Positions 1-10,612 of a DNA stretch of 64,000 nt are shown one piece after another. How positions within the stretch are numbered: position 1 is the first letter of the stretch; each line of letters begins with the position of its first letter. A program made the position numbers and the translations under genes. The DNA is from CAISIP01 sp043759735. GTDB lineage: Bacteria; Pseudomonadota; Gammaproteobacteria; Burkholderiales; Burkholderiaceae_C. The stretch covers positions 3,752 through 67,751 of the forward strand of contig JAYUQC010000167.1 in the NCBI GenBank assembly GCA_043759735.1, written 5' to 3'. The notes beneath the pieces were generated by a model. The model saw only the letters and a list, made by a program, of their open reading frames with translations. It made no database searches and was not told the origin of the DNA.

Positions 1-36
1 GTCGCGGGGCCTTCGCGAATCGGCTAAGGTAGGGGC

Positions 37-2556
37 ATGAAACCTTCTTTCTGGCAGTTGGGCCTGCGCTCCTTGTGGCGCGACCTGCGCTCGGGCGAAC
101 TGCGCCTGCTGATCGTCGCGGTGACGCTGGCGGTGGCGGCCCTGACGGCGGTCGGATTTTTCGCCGACCGCCTGCAGGGCGGCTTGCAGCGCGACGCGCG
201 GCAACTGCTCGGCGGTGATGTGGTGCTGTCGACCGACAAACCCACCCCGCAGGCGATCGTCGACAAGGCCCGTGCACTGGGCCTGCGTGCCACCACCACG
301 GTCAGTTTCCCGACCATGGCGCGTGCAACGGACGATCGGGGCGGGGCCAGCAAACTGGTGGCGCTGAAGGCGGTCCCGGCGGGATATCCTCTGCGCGGCA
401 GCCTGACGATTGCCGATGCGATCGAAGCGCCGGGGCAAACCACGCAGGACGTGCCCGCGAGCGGCTCGGTATGGGTCGACGCGGCATTGCTGGAATCGCT
501 CAACCTGCGCCTGGGCGACGCCTTGCTGCTGGGGGACGCCCGATTCACGGTCGCGCGCATCATCGTGATCGAGCCGGACCGCGGCGGCGGTTTCGTCAAC
601 TTCTCGCCACGCGTGATGTTCAACCAGGCCGATCTGGCCTCCACCGGCCTGGTGCAGCCGGCGAGCCGCTTGAATTACCGGTTTGCGGTTGCCGGCGACG
701 ATCCGCCGGTCAAGCAGTTCAGCGACTGGGTCACCCGGGTGATCGACAAGGGCGAGGTGCGGGGCACCCGGCTCGAGACGCTGGAGGGTGGCCGCTCCGA
801 CATCCGCCAGACGCTGGACCGGGCCGAGAAATTTCTCAACCTGGTGGCGTTGCTCGCGGCCATGCTCAGCGCGGTAGCGGTGGCGCTGGCGGCCCGGGGA
901 TTTGCCGCCAACCATCTGGACGACTGCGCCATGTTGCGGGTGCTGGGGCTGGGCCAGCGTAGCATCGCGCTGGGCTATGTCGTCGAGTTTGGCCTGATCG
1001 GTCTGGCCGCCAGTGCGCTGGGCGTGGCCATCGGTTTTGGCGTGCATTACATTTTTGTCGCGTTGTTGTCGGGCCTGGTGGCGGTGGGATTGCCGGCGCC
1101 GACCTTGTGGCCGGTGGCGTTCGGCCTGGGCATGGGCCTCACCCTGCTGGTCGCCTTTGGTTTGCCGCCGGTGCTGCAACTGGCCCGGGTGCCACCACTG
1201 CGGGTGATCCGCCGCGACGTGGGCAACCTGAAGCCGGCCTCGATGGCGGTGCTGGGCGTCGGCGTGGCCGGGTTCGCGGCGTTGTTGCTGGCGGCCAGCC
1301 GCGACCTGATGCTCGGTCTGATTGCGGTCGGCGGGTTTGCCGGCGCAGTGCTGGTATTTGCCGGCCTGTCCTGGGTCGCGGTCAAGGTCCTGCGGCGCAG
1401 CGTCAATGAGTCCACTGCTCCGCGCTGGATGGTGCTGGCCACGCGGCAGATTTCAGCGCGTCCGGCCTATGCGGTGGTGCAGGTCAGCGCGCTGGCGGTC
1501 GGACTGCTGGCGCTGATCCTGCTCGTGCTGCTGCGCACCGACCTGATCAGCAGTTGGCGCCAGGCTACGCCGGCCAATGCGCCGAACCGTTTTGTCATCA
1601 ACGTCATGCCCGACCAGGGGCCGACGTTTCAGAACCGGTTGCGCGAGGCCGGCGTGCGCGACTATGACTGGTACCCGATGATCCGCGGCCGACTGGTCGC
1701 GATCAATGGGCGTGCGATCGTGCCCGACCAGATGCCGGACGAGAGGGCCCGGCATCTGGCCGACCGGGAGTTCAACCTGTCCAACAGCGCCGTGCGGCCG
1801 CCCCACAACCTGATCACGGCCGGCAAGTGGGTAGACCAGGAGGCGGGTGCGATCAGCGTCGAGGAGGGCATCGCCGAGACGCTCAATCTCAAGCTGGGCG
1901 ATACGATGCGCTTCGACATTGCCGGTGTCATCGTCGAGTCGCGCGTCACCTCGTTGCGCAAGGTCGACTGGGGTTCGATGCGGGCCAATTTCTTCGTGAT
2001 CTATCCGGTGGACCAGTTGCCGGACGTGCCCGTGACCTACATGAGTGCGTTCAAGGCGCCGCCAGAGCGCGGCTTCGACAATGCCCTGGTGCGCGAATTT
2101 CCGAACATCACCAGTGTCGATGTCAGTGCCACGCTGGCGCAGGTGCAGCGCATCCTGGACCAGGTTGTGCGGGCCGTTGAGTTCCTGTTCGGCTTCACGC
2201 TGGCCGCCGGCCTGGTGGTGTTGTTCGCGGCCATTACCGCAACCCGCGAGGAACGGGCGCGCGAGTTTGCCATCATGCGCGCGGTTGGCGCGCAGGGAAA
2301 ATTGCTGCGCCAGGTGCAACGCGCCGAACTCGCCGGCATCGGCCTGTTGGCCGGCCTGCTGGCGGCGCTGGTGGCCTCGGTTGTCGGCTGGTCGTTGGCG
2401 CGCTTTGTCTTCAACTTCGCCTGGACGGCGTCGCCCTGGGTGCCGCTCGAGGGCGCGCTGGCGGGCGCGGTGCTGGCCATGATGGCGGGCTGGTGGGGCT
2501 TGCGCGATGTATTGCGCCGCTCGGTGATCGAGACTTTGCGCCGGGCCCCCCAATGA
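37..2556 (+). CDS. YbbP-like ABC transporter permease (FtsX family)
   Basis: An 839-residue inner-membrane protein with the architecture of YbbP permeases, which pair with a YbbA-type ATPase and are thought to export or extract lipophilic substrates. One membrane segment lies near residues 24-44. A first FtsX-type membrane domain lies at about 265-390, more hydrophobic segments at about 405-510, and a second FtsX domain at about 715-830. Large hydrophilic, probably periplasmic regions lie between them. A purine-rich stretch (AAGGTAGGGG) precedes the ATG. The first 27 bases of the window can be read as the end of an upstream frame stopping with TAA 9 bases before this start. That may be the ATPase partner, but too little is visible to say. 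The family assignment is strong; the substrate is unknown. Confidence 0.88.
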   Translation: MKPSFWQLGLRSLWRDLRSGELRLLIVAVTLAVAALTAVGFFADRLQGGLQRDARQLLGGDVVLSTDKPTPQAIVDKARALGLRATTTVSFPTMARATDDRGGASKLVALKAVPAGYPLRGSLTIADAIEAPGQTTQDVPASGSVWVDAALLESLNLRLGDALLLGDARFTVARIIVIEPDRGGGFVNFSPRVMFNQADLASTGLVQPASRLNYRFAVAGDDPPVKQFSDWVTRVIDKGEVRGTRLETLEGGRSDIRQTLDRAEKFLNLVALLAAMLSAVAVALAARGFAANHLDDCAMLRVLGLGQRSIALGYVVEFGLIGLAASALGVAIGFGVHYIFVALLSGLVAVGLPAPTLWPVAFGLGMGLTLLVAFGLPPVLQLARVPPLRVIRRDVGNLKPASMAVLGVGVAGFAALLLAASRDLMLGLIAVGGFAGAVLVFAGLSWVAVKVLRRSVNESTAPRWMVLATRQISARPAYAVVQVSALAVGLLALILLVLLRTDLISSWRQATPANAPNRFVINVMPDQGPTFQNRLREAGVRDYDWYPMIRGRLVAINGRAIVPDQMPDERARHLADREFNLSNSAVRPPHNLITAGKWVDQEAGAISVEEGIAETLNLKLGDTMRFDIAGVIVESRVTSLRKVDWGSMRANFFVIYPVDQLPDVPVTYMSAFKAPPERGFDNALVREFPNITSVDVSATLAQVQRILDQVVRAVEFLFGFTLAAGLVVLFAAITATREERAREFAIMRAVGAQGKLLRQVQRAELAGIGLLAGLLAALVASVVGWSLARFVFNFAWTASPWVPLEGALAGAVLAMMAGWWGLRDVLRRSVIETLRRAPQ

Positions 2557-2966
2557 ATGCTGCCCGGTTCAATCGATCGGCACTGAGCATGAACCGCTTC
2601 AAAGCTGTTGCTTCAGTCGTTCCAAGGCTTCACGATCGATCAGGTCCTTGGGGCGGTCCATGGGGCCGATCAGCGGATATTGATGCGCCGCGCAGCCGCG
2701 AGTTGGCGACCGTCATCCTGCGCATTCATCCGGCTGTGGGTAGCGCGCGCAACGCCCTTGGCCACCGGTTGGGCCGCCAACGACAACATGCTCTCGAGCT
2801 TGCTGCCCCGCCTGAGGGCAAGCGCCGGATCACGGATGAATTCAGAACGATTTTGGGTGCCAGCAATTCGGACCATGGCGTCGATACTATCCCGATGCCC
2901 GATCAACGGCGTAGCGTGCTGGCGTGTCGGCGCCCGATCATGATGCCATCGGGACTATTGACTGCG
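2557..2966. other. intergenic region of about 410 bases between two convergent genes
   Basis: This stretch lies between the end of the YbbP-like permease and the end of the MFS transporter gene on the other strand. No intact gene is convincing. The only coding-like signal is the frame-shifted minus-strand reading listed separately. I see no clear terminator hairpin with a T-tract. Confidence 0.5.
2599..2876 (-). pseudogene. possible frameshifted remnant of a small gene
   Basis: On the minus strand a coherent peptide starts near 2876 (MVRIAGTQNRSEF) and runs through a low-complexity Ala/Arg-rich stretch to a stop near 2670. A different frame then continues as a similarly coherent peptide (YPLIGPMDRPKDLIDREALE) to a TGA at 2599-2601. 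Joining them needs a one-base shift near 2683-2690, in a GCGCGGCGC run. I do not recognise the family. It could be a decayed gene, a sequencing error in a real small gene, or chance coding potential in G+C-rich DNA. It would lie directly downstream of the MFS gene on the same strand. Confidence 0.3.
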
Positions 2967-4271
2967 TCAGCGGCTCAGTGGCCGTGTGCGTACGTCCTTG
3001 CACAACCTGTCGAAGCCGCGCCAGGCGATCACCCCCAGCAGCGCCGACAGCATGAACAGCCAGGCGCTCAGACCCGTCGAGCCGGGCACATAGCCCTTGG
3101 CGTCCCAGCCCAGGTACAGGGCCATGCCCAGAAAGGGCGCGAAAGCACCGCGCACGCCGGTCAGCGTGACATGGATGCCCATGTAGGTCGATATCTGGTC
3201 ACGCGGCGCGAAGTCGTTGTGGCCCAGTTGCCAGGCCAGGTTGCCGCCGCCATTGACGATGCCGGTGATGACCCGTCCTATCGCCAACCACCATAGCGAG
3301 AAGGTCCAGGCGCCCCAGAACATGAACAGCACGCCCACTACCCAGCCGGCATTCTGCCGCGCACGAAACTCGGTCACATGGACCTTGTCCAGGTAGCGAG
3401 CCCACAACGGCATGGTGGTCAGGTTCAACGTGAACGGTATCAGCATCACGATGCCGATGCTCACAAAATAGCTGGCGCCCAACTGCTTCGATACCAGGTA
3501 GACCAGCGGCGGCTCCAGCATCATGTTGGCGGTGCCCGATATGAACTGGTGCAACTGGTAGCGCGCGTACAGCGTGTCCTTGCGCAGTACTTCGAAAAAG
3601 CCGTCGCGCCGGTGCTCGCCCTGCGTGCCCCGGCGCTCCATCACCCGGTGCCGTTTCTCGCCACGCACCAGCACGCCGCGGAACAGCCACACGCCGATGC
3701 AGCCAAACAGGGCGCCGGCGCCATAGATATAGCGGAAATTCTCGGGATGGGCATCCAGGATGAGACCGGCCACGCTGGTGGTCATTACCACAGTCAGGCT
3801 GGTGATCGCCTGCAGGCGTCCCGTCGCGCGGGCCCGCAAAACCCGGTCGTAATTCAGGCTCCAGGCCACGCTGCGCACCGTGATGATGCCGGCGATCAGG
3901 ACGCGGCTCAGCACCACGCTGACCAGCAGGATCCAGGCTCCGTCGTGCGAACGCGGACTGACCGCGATCGCGGCCACACACATCAGCACCAGGGTCTGCA
4001 ACGCCACGACCATTGGGATCTTGGGGCGGCCGGTAGCGATGCGGGTCCAGAAAAAGCTCGACAGGTTGCCGAACATCGGCGCCGCGGAGATGACCGCGAT
4101 GACCCAGGGTTCGACGTCGAACGCCTTGGCCGCCACTACGGCCACGAAGCCCCCTTCCATCAGGCTGGTGGCAAGGGGCAGGGTCAGTTCGCTGAGTTGC
4201 TCCTGCCGAAAGCTCTTTTGTACCGCCGGATCGAGATCCGGAATCTGGAAGAACTTGTCGAACGAGGACAT
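2967..4271 (-). CDS. MFS transporter
   Basis: A 434-residue polytopic inner-membrane protein with about twelve hydrophobic segments, typical of the major facilitator superfamily. It has a short cytoplasmic N-terminus (MSSFDKFFQIPDLD) and an Arg/Lys-rich central loop near the middle (GEKRHRVMERRG), as expected between the two six-helix halves. I chose the ATG at 4271 rather than an upstream frame opening at 4343, because the extra residues are Arg/Pro-rich and not membrane-like. The substrate cannot be deduced. It is the last gene of a minus-strand series (radC, smr, hypothetical, MFS), but a gap of about 135 bases makes co-transcription uncertain. Confidence 0.8.
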   Translation of the reverse strand: MSSFDKFFQIPDLDPAVQKSFRQEQLSELTLPLATSLMEGGFVAVVAAKAFDVEPWVIAVISAAPMFGNLSSFFWTRIATGRPKIPMVVALQTLVLMCVAAIAVSPRSHDGAWILLVSVVLSRVLIAGIITVRSVAWSLNYDRVLRARATGRLQAITSLTVVMTTSVAGLILDAHPENFRYIYGAGALFGCIGVWLFRGVLVRGEKRHRVMERRGTQGEHRRDGFFEVLRKDTLYARYQLHQFISGTANMMLEPPLVYLVSKQLGASYFVSIGIVMLIPFTLNLTTMPLWARYLDKVHVTEFRARQNAGWVVGVLFMFWGAWTFSLWWLAIGRVITGIVNGGGNLAWQLGHNDFAPRDQISTYMGIHVTLTGVRGAFAPFLGMALYLGWDAKGYVPGSTGLSAWLFMLSALLGVIAWRGFDRLCKDVRTRPLSR

Positions 4272-4406
4272 CGTGGCGCGGCGCAATCGAGTGGTTTGAA
4301 TGATTCTAGGGCTGCACCCCACGGCGAGCCCCGCTACGGGCATGCGCGCCGCGGTGAGGCGGCTGGCCGAACACGGGCCGGCGGCGGGTGGGCAATACCG
4401 CTTGAC

Positions 4407-4811
4407 TCAGCTCAGGTCTTCGATCACCAGGAAGCGGTATTTTTCGGCAATTGAGAACGGTAGCTGACGCACCACCTGCATCACCTCTTCGGTGTGCTGC
4501 GCCGACCCCGCTTTGATCATCAGCGCGCAATGGCCCTTCAGCGCCAGGTCGCGGTACTGCTGCACGACGGCGCTTTCGAAGCCGACCGACGGCATGGTGT
4601 CGCCATGGTGTGCCGCGGTCGGCACGACCTGGTCAAGCACCACCTGGCTGGTCAGCAACAACACATCCTCGCCGCCGATGTTCCTGGCCAGCAGGGCGCG
4701 TTCGATGGTGCGGGCGTCGTCGAGCGTGGGCACCATGACGAACATGAATCCGGTCGGGTAGAACTCGCCGCGCAGGGTTAGCATCCTGGATGCCAGCGTG
4801 AAGTCCTTCAT
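4407..4811 (-). CDS. conserved hypothetical protein
   Basis: A soluble 134-residue protein starting MKDFTLASRM. The start at 4811 is supported by a strong ribosome-binding site (GGAGGGGG) a few bases upstream; a longer frame to 4847 begins before it. The sequence alternates predicted beta strands and helices, with no signal peptide or membrane segment, and has a central histidine pair (TAAHHGD). I do not recognise a domain. It lies 60 bases downstream of the Smr gene on the same strand and may be co-transcribed with it. Confidence 0.65.
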   Translation of the reverse strand: MKDFTLASRMLTLRGEFYPTGFMFVMVPTLDDARTIERALLARNIGGEDVLLLTSQVVLDQVVPTAAHHGDTMPSVGFESAVVQQYRDLALKGHCALMIKAGSAQHTEEVMQVVRQLPFSIAEKYRFLVIEDLS

Positions 4812-4871
4812 CGCGTCCCCCTCCTTCAATGATGCGTCGCAAAGCAATTAGAGCCTGCGCAACGACTCCGG

Positions 4872-5525
4872 TCAAGCACCCGGTTGCAGCAGCACCACCA
4901 GCGCGCCGGCCCCGCCCTGGGCCGGCCGGGCCTGCACGAAGGCCAGCACTTCTTTCTTTTGCACCAGCCACGCGTACACCTTGTTCTTGAGTACCGGTGC
5001 CTTGCCCGGGGAACCGAGTCCCTTGCCGTGGACCACCCGCACACACCGGATGCCATGCGACTGCGCCTGGCGCATGAACAGGGAAAGCTGCTCACGTGCC
5101 GCGTCGCTGCGCAATCCGTGCAGATCGAGCTGGCGCTGGATCGCCCAATGGCCCAGTCGCAGCTTGCGGGTCACGTCGGTGCCGATGCCCGGGCGCCGGA
5201 AACTGAGCTGGTCGTCGATGTCCAGCAGGGTGCTCACGTCGAAGTCGTCACTGATCGCCTCAGCAAGTACTGCCTGCTGGTCGCGCAGGCGCTGGCGCGG
5301 GATCGGATCGGGCCGGGCCCCGGTGAGCGTCGCGCGCCCCGGGTCAGGCATGGTGCTGACCGTACCCGCGGCGCGGATGAACAATTCGCGCGCACTGGTC
5401 TGGCGCTGCCGCAGTGCAGCCTGTTCGACTGCGCGATCGGCCTGCTCCTTGGCCAGCGCGCGGGCCTGCGCGTCGATATGCTGCTTGACCTGGCGCAACT
5501 CGGCCATGGAACGTACGGGTTTCAT
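4872..5525 (-). CDS. Smr/MutS2-type domain protein (YdaL-like)
   Basis: A 217-residue protein with a basic, helical N-terminal half and a C-terminal Smr domain at about 120-217. The domain carries the hallmark LDLHGLR motif and a downstream HGKGLGS loop. Smr domains bind or nick nucleic acids; stand-alone proteins of this YdaL/SmrA type act as endonucleases in some bacteria. The start at 5525 overlaps the radC stop by four bases (ATGA), indicating translational coupling with radC. A longer frame upstream only re-reads radC. Pairing of an Smr nuclease with RadC suggests a DNA repair or recombination role, but that is inference. Confidence 0.82.
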   Translation of the reverse strand: MKPVRSMAELRQVKQHIDAQARALAKEQADRAVEQAALRQRQTSARELFIRAAGTVSTMPDPGRATLTGARPDPIPRQRLRDQQAVLAEAISDDFDVSTLLDIDDQLSFRRPGIGTDVTRKLRLGHWAIQRQLDLHGLRSDAAREQLSLFMRQAQSHGIRCVRVVHGKGLGSPGKAPVLKNKVYAWLVQKKEVLAFVQARPAQGGAGALVVLLQPGA

Positions 5526-6262
5526 ACCAGCCCTCGTTCGGCCATCGACAGCGACAGGCCCGGCGCGACGATGACATGGTCGAGCACCCGCACATCGACC
5601 AGGGCCAGCGCCGAGCGCAGGGTCTGGGTCAGCGCCTCGTCGGCACGCGAGGGCTGCACCGAGCCGCTGGGGTGGTTGTGCGCCAGCACGACAGCGGCGC
5701 ACTGGTGGTGCAGCGCCCGCAGCACGACTTCGCGCGGGTAGACGCTGGTCTGGGTCAAAGTGCCGCGAAACATCTCTTCGAGCGCCAGCAAGCGGTTTTG
5801 CACATCCAGGAAGAGTACCGCAAATACCTCATGCGCCCGGGCGGCCAGATGCAATTGCAGGTAGTCCTTCACCGCGCCTGGCGATGCAAACACGGTGCGC
5901 TGGCGCAATTGCTGGGCCAGCGCCCGCCGCGCCAGTTCGAGCACGGCCAGCAGTTCGGCGCGTTTGGCCGGTCCCAGGCCTTTGATGCGTCGCAGATCCG
6001 TTGCGCTGGCATTGAGCAGGCCTGCGATGCCGTCGAAGCCGGGCCTGCCGTCACCATTGGACCTGGGTTGCAATAGCTCCTCGGCCATCTGCAACACACC
6101 CTTGCCACGGATGCCGGTGCGCAGCAGTATGGCCAGCAGTTCGACGTCGCCCAGGGCCGCGGGGCCCCGCGCCAGCAGCTTTTCGCGCGGCCGGGCTTCG
6201 GCCGGCAGGTCCTTGAGCGGCATGGTGGGTGTTGGGGCCTTTGGCGATTGCATGCGGGCCAT
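5522..6262 (-). CDS. radC: RadC family JAB-domain protein
   Basis: A 246-residue RadC homologue. An N-terminal helix-hairpin-helix region at about 50-110 (KGLGPAKRAELLA) precedes a JAB/MPN metalloprotease-like domain with HNHPSG followed by a downstream Asp (the JAMM zinc motif). Despite its name, the function of RadC is unsettled; it is not needed for repair in E. coli. Two starts are possible, 6262 (MARMQSPK) and 6223 (MPLKDLPA). I chose 6262 because a GGAAT element lies about ten bases upstream, whereas 6223 has no ribosome-binding site. Its stop overlaps the Smr gene start. Confidence 0.88.
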   Translation of the reverse strand: MARMQSPKAPTPTMPLKDLPAEARPREKLLARGPAALGDVELLAILLRTGIRGKGVLQMAEELLQPRSNGDGRPGFDGIAGLLNASATDLRRIKGLGPAKRAELLAVLELARRALAQQLRQRTVFASPGAVKDYLQLHLAARAHEVFAVLFLDVQNRLLALEEMFRGTLTQTSVYPREVVLRALHHQCAAVVLAHNHPSGSVQPSRADEALTQTLRSALALVDVRVLDHVIVAPGLSLSMAERGLV

Positions 6263-6520
6263 CACCACGCAATTCCTACAATGGCGTTCATGATGGGTGA
6301 TGCAGCCGAATTCTCCAGCCGCGTTGCTTCCTGGCCGGTGGGCGCCATGCATGATTGGGTGGATGCGGCGTGGCCGAGCCATGGCGGGAGCGGGTCGCCC
6401 ACCCGATCGCTGTACTGTTTGTTTCATTGCCGGCTTGCCGGATACCCTGGCTCGCCACCCGAGGCGGCCACTTCACTGCTCCTTGATGCCGGCAGGTTTC
6501 TACAATGGGCCGGATTACCG

Positions 6521-6994
6521 ATGGACCTCATGATTTCAACCCTTCCCTGCGTCGAACCTGGTTCGTTCCTGACCCTGCACTACCGCCTGGCCGGTCCGCA
6601 CGGGGACATCATCAACACCTTCAACGGCAAGCCGGCAACTTTGTCGCTGGGCTCTGGCGCACTGTCGCCGGCGCTCGAACAGTGCCTGCTGGGCATGGAA
6701 GAGGGGGCACGGGCCCGTTTCGAATTGCCGCCAGGCGCGGCTTTTGGCGAACGCCAGCCCGCGATGCGGCAATGGGTCGCGCGCAAACTGCTGCGCCGGC
6801 TCGGCGACTCGGCTGAAAATTACCTGGTTGGCGATGTGGTGCAGTTTCCCGCGCCGGATGGCCAAGGCAACTATGCCGGAGCAGTGCTGCAGGTGGGTGA
6901 CGCAGTGGGAGGGGACGGCGTCCTGTTTGACTTCAACCATCCATTGGCGGGCCAACCCGTTGTGTTCGAAGTGCAGTTGATCGGCGTGTTGTGA
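6521..6994 (+). CDS. fkpB: FKBP-type peptidyl-prolyl isomerase (FkpB/SlpA-like)
   Basis: A 157-residue SlpA-type FKBP: a split FKBP fold with an inserted flap domain. The GALSPALEQCLLGMEEG and FNHPLAGQPVVFEVQL segments are characteristic. It would catalyse proline isomerisation and act as a chaperone in the cytoplasm. The start at 6521 (MDLMIST) or the in-frame ATG at 6530 is possible; neither has a strong ribosome-binding site. The stop overlaps the GTG start of ispH (GTGA), the same neighbour pair as in E. coli fkpB-ispH. The two proteins are therefore likely translationally coupled. Confidence 0.88.
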   Translation: MDLMISTLPCVEPGSFLTLHYRLAGPHGDIINTFNGKPATLSLGSGALSPALEQCLLGMEEGARARFELPPGAAFGERQPAMRQWVARKLLRRLGDSAENYLVGDVVQFPAPDGQGNYAGAVLQVGDAVGGDGVLFDFNHPLAGQPVVFEVQLIGVL

Positions 6995-7935
6995 AAACGG
7001 TCGCTGCACTCGAGGAAGTCATCCTGGCCGAGCCGCGCGGCTTTTGTGCCGGCGTGGATCGCGCGATCGAGATCGTCGAGCGGGCGCTGCAGAAATTCGG
7101 TGCGCCGATCTATGTGCGCCATGAAATCGTGCATAACACCTATGTGGTCAACGACCTCAAGGCCAAGGGCGCGATCTTCATCGAGGAACTCGACGACGTG
7201 CCGCCGGGCGCGACCCTGGTGTTCTCGGCCCATGGTGTCAGCCGCGCCGTGCACAAAGAGGCCCGGTCCCGGGGTTTTCGGATCTTCGACGCCACCTGTC
7301 CACTGGTGACCAAGGTGCATGTCGAAGTGGCTAAGCTGCACAAGGAAGGTTACGAGTTCATCATGATCGGGCACAAGGGCCATCCCGAGGTCGAGGGCAC
7401 GATGGGGCAACTCGACGCAGGCATCCACCTGGTCGAAGATGTGGCCGACGTGGCGCGGGTGCAGCCGGTACAGTCGGAGAAGCTGGCAGTTGTGACCCAG
7501 ACCACGCTCAGCGTGGACGATGCAGCGCAGATCGCCGCCGCGATCACGGCACGATTTCCCAACGCACGCCAGCCCAAGCAACAGGACATCTGTTACGCCA
7601 CCCAGAACCGCCAGGACGCAGTCAAACTGCTCAGTCCGCAGGTCGACCTGGTGATCGTGGTCGGCAGCCCGACCAGTTCCAACAGCAACCGATTGCGCGA
7701 GGTCGCTCGCAAGCTGGGCACCCAGAGCTATATGGTCGACAACGCCGACGAAATGCAGGCCGCCTGGTTTGAGGGCTGCCAGCGGGTCGGCCTGACCGCG
7801 GGCGCATCGGCTCCCGAGGTGTTGGTTCGCCAGGTGATCAAGCGCATCAAGGCAATGGGGGCGGTGTCGGTACGCCGGCTCGACGGCATTGTCGAGAGCA
7901 CCAAGTTCCCGCTGCCCAAGGGCCTCAAGCTGTAG
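6991..7935 (+). CDS. ispH: 4-hydroxy-3-methylbut-2-enyl diphosphate reductase
   Basis: A 314-residue IspH (LytB), the last enzyme of the MEP isoprenoid pathway. It reduces HMBPP to IPP and DMAPP with a [4Fe-4S] cluster. The three cluster cysteines are present at about 19 (PRGFCAG), 103 (DATCP) and 201 (DICYATQNR). Substrate-binding histidines are in VHN (48), SAHG (81) and GHPEVEGT (131), with the catalytic Glu in the last. The start is GTG, overlapping the fkpB stop. The length is normal for the family. Cytoplasmic and expected to be essential. Confidence 0.97.
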   Translation: MKTVAALEEVILAEPRGFCAGVDRAIEIVERALQKFGAPIYVRHEIVHNTYVVNDLKAKGAIFIEELDDVPPGATLVFSAHGVSRAVHKEARSRGFRIFDATCPLVTKVHVEVAKLHKEGYEFIMIGHKGHPEVEGTMGQLDAGIHLVEDVADVARVQPVQSEKLAVVTQTTLSVDDAAQIAAAITARFPNARQPKQQDICYATQNRQDAVKLLSPQVDLVIVVGSPTSSNSNRLREVARKLGTQSYMVDNADEMQAAWFEGCQRVGLTAGASAPEVLVRQVIKRIKAMGAVSVRRLDGIVESTKFPLPKGLKL

Positions 7936-8004
7936 CCTGGCAAAAGGTCTTTTGGGGGCCAGACGCGCAGCGGCTGGGCTGGGGGCGGTCATTAGAATGG
8001 CGCC

Positions 8005-9327
<1,323 letters not shown>

Positions 9328-9346
9328 ACCTCGCTGCGGTCGGTGG

Positions 9347-10174
9347 TCACGGCAGGCTGCAGTTCAGCTTGTCGATCTGCCGGACGACCGATTCGGGCTC
9401 GGTCCACAGGAAGAAGTGGTCCTTGCCCGGCAGCCGCTCGACCCGCATCCAGTCTTTCGGCGCGCGTTGCTCCAGGTAGTCGGCGGTGCGCGGATCGACC
9501 AGCGGATCCTGGTCTCCCTGCATCGCAATCATCGGGCGCTTGAGCAGCGGCAAGGCCGCTTCCAGGCGTTGCAATTCGGCCTGCAGCACCATCATCTCGC
9601 GGTTCGAGCGGCTCATTGCGGGCGACAACATCTGGCGCGCCAGCCAGTTGTCGGCCAGTTGGTTGTACCAGCGCGGCGCTTCCAGCTCGGGCGCCATTGA
9701 TCCGGCCAGCATCACGCCGCCACACACCTTTTCGGGATGGTCGATCGCCATCCAGGCGATCAGTGGGCCGCCCAATGAATGGCCGACCAATACGGCTGGC
9801 GCGCCCGCAGGAATCAGCTCGGCCAGCAATGCGGCCTGGCGCCGCAGGTCCGGCATCACGCCGGCGGCCTCGGAGCGGCCAAAACCCGGCCGATCAATTG
9901 CAATGCGCGGGCCAAATCCGTTCAATGCCGGCGTGTTCAGGAAGCTGGCCCAGGACGTCCAGCCGCCGGGCGAACCGTGCACGAACATGATGGGAGTTGC
10001 ACCGCTGCCCGGCATTTGCGAGACACCGATCGACAGTCCCTGAACCTGCACGGTACGCATGTCCGGCCGGCCGGTGGACTGCGGAAACAACTCCTCCACC
10101 GTGCCACGGGGCCAGGGTGGCTTGGTACACGCCGCCAATTGCAGTAGCGTGGTCAAGATGAGTATCCAGCGCAT
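9347..10174 (-). CDS. alpha/beta-hydrolase lipoprotein
   Basis: A 275-residue alpha/beta-hydrolase fold protein. The N-terminus is a lipoprotein signal (hydrophobic stretch, lipobox LAAC, modified Cys16), so it should be membrane-anchored on the periplasmic side. The oxyanion region HGSPGG, the nucleophile elbow GHSLGG, a late Asp (GDQDPLVD) and His (GKDHFFLW) make a complete catalytic triad. The substrate is unknown. It is convergent with serS, with only 19 bases between the stops. The upstream frame extends far beyond this ATG, but the extra residues are Arg-rich and not protein-like. Confidence 0.83.
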   Translation of the reverse strand: MRWILILTTLLQLAACTKPPWPRGTVEELFPQSTGRPDMRTVQVQGLSIGVSQMPGSGATPIMFVHGSPGGWTSWASFLNTPALNGFGPRIAIDRPGFGRSEAAGVMPDLRRQAALLAELIPAGAPAVLVGHSLGGPLIAWMAIDHPEKVCGGVMLAGSMAPELEAPRWYNQLADNWLARQMLSPAMSRSNREMMVLQAELQRLEAALPLLKRPMIAMQGDQDPLVDPRTADYLEQRAPKDWMRVERLPGKDHFFLWTEPESVVRQIDKLNCSLP

Positions 10175-10612
10175 GGGCAAAGGGCGATGTCGATGGCGGC
10201 GGACGGTAGGTCTGGTTGAGTCATGCGGTCTCCATCTGGCCAGGGCTGGAAGGCGGTGGTCACCGGTCTGCGGCGAGACTTTTGCAATGCGCCGACGCAA
10301 GGGGCATTGTAGGCAGAGCGCTTCATTCGTGCAGGCGTCGCCGTTGGGTTTGGCGCGGTGGCGGTGGCTCAGCCCATCACACAGGTTGGCCGGTGCGGGC
10401 ATCTTGTCCTGGCGACGCAACGTCAGGCGACGCACCCGACGCCGATTGCGATTAAACCGCGAGCCGGCGGGCTTTGGTGCATATGATCGTAGCTGCGCCG
10501 CTGAAACCGGCGAAGGGCTCCACGGCCGCCCATGCGGGCGAATCGATGCAGCGCGCATGGGCCCTATTTGCAATACCGTTGCCCGGCGATCGGGAACAGT
10601 CAGGAGTCCGGT
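10175..10612. other. intergenic region of about 440 bases between divergent genes
   Basis: The region separates the minus-strand hydrolase from the plus-strand hypothetical protein and must contain both promoters. Open frames here are Arg-rich on both strands and lack ribosome-binding sites, so I call no gene. A more A/T-rich patch near 10445-10490 (containing CATATGAT) could be a promoter for the plus-strand gene, but I cannot pair it convincingly with a -35 box. Confidence 0.5.

Noticed and set aside
7936..7975. Hairpin-like sequence (CTGGC, AAAAG, CTTTT, GCCAG) between ispH and serS
   Set aside because: The arms do not pair cleanly in one stem and there is no T-tract, so I do not call it a terminator.
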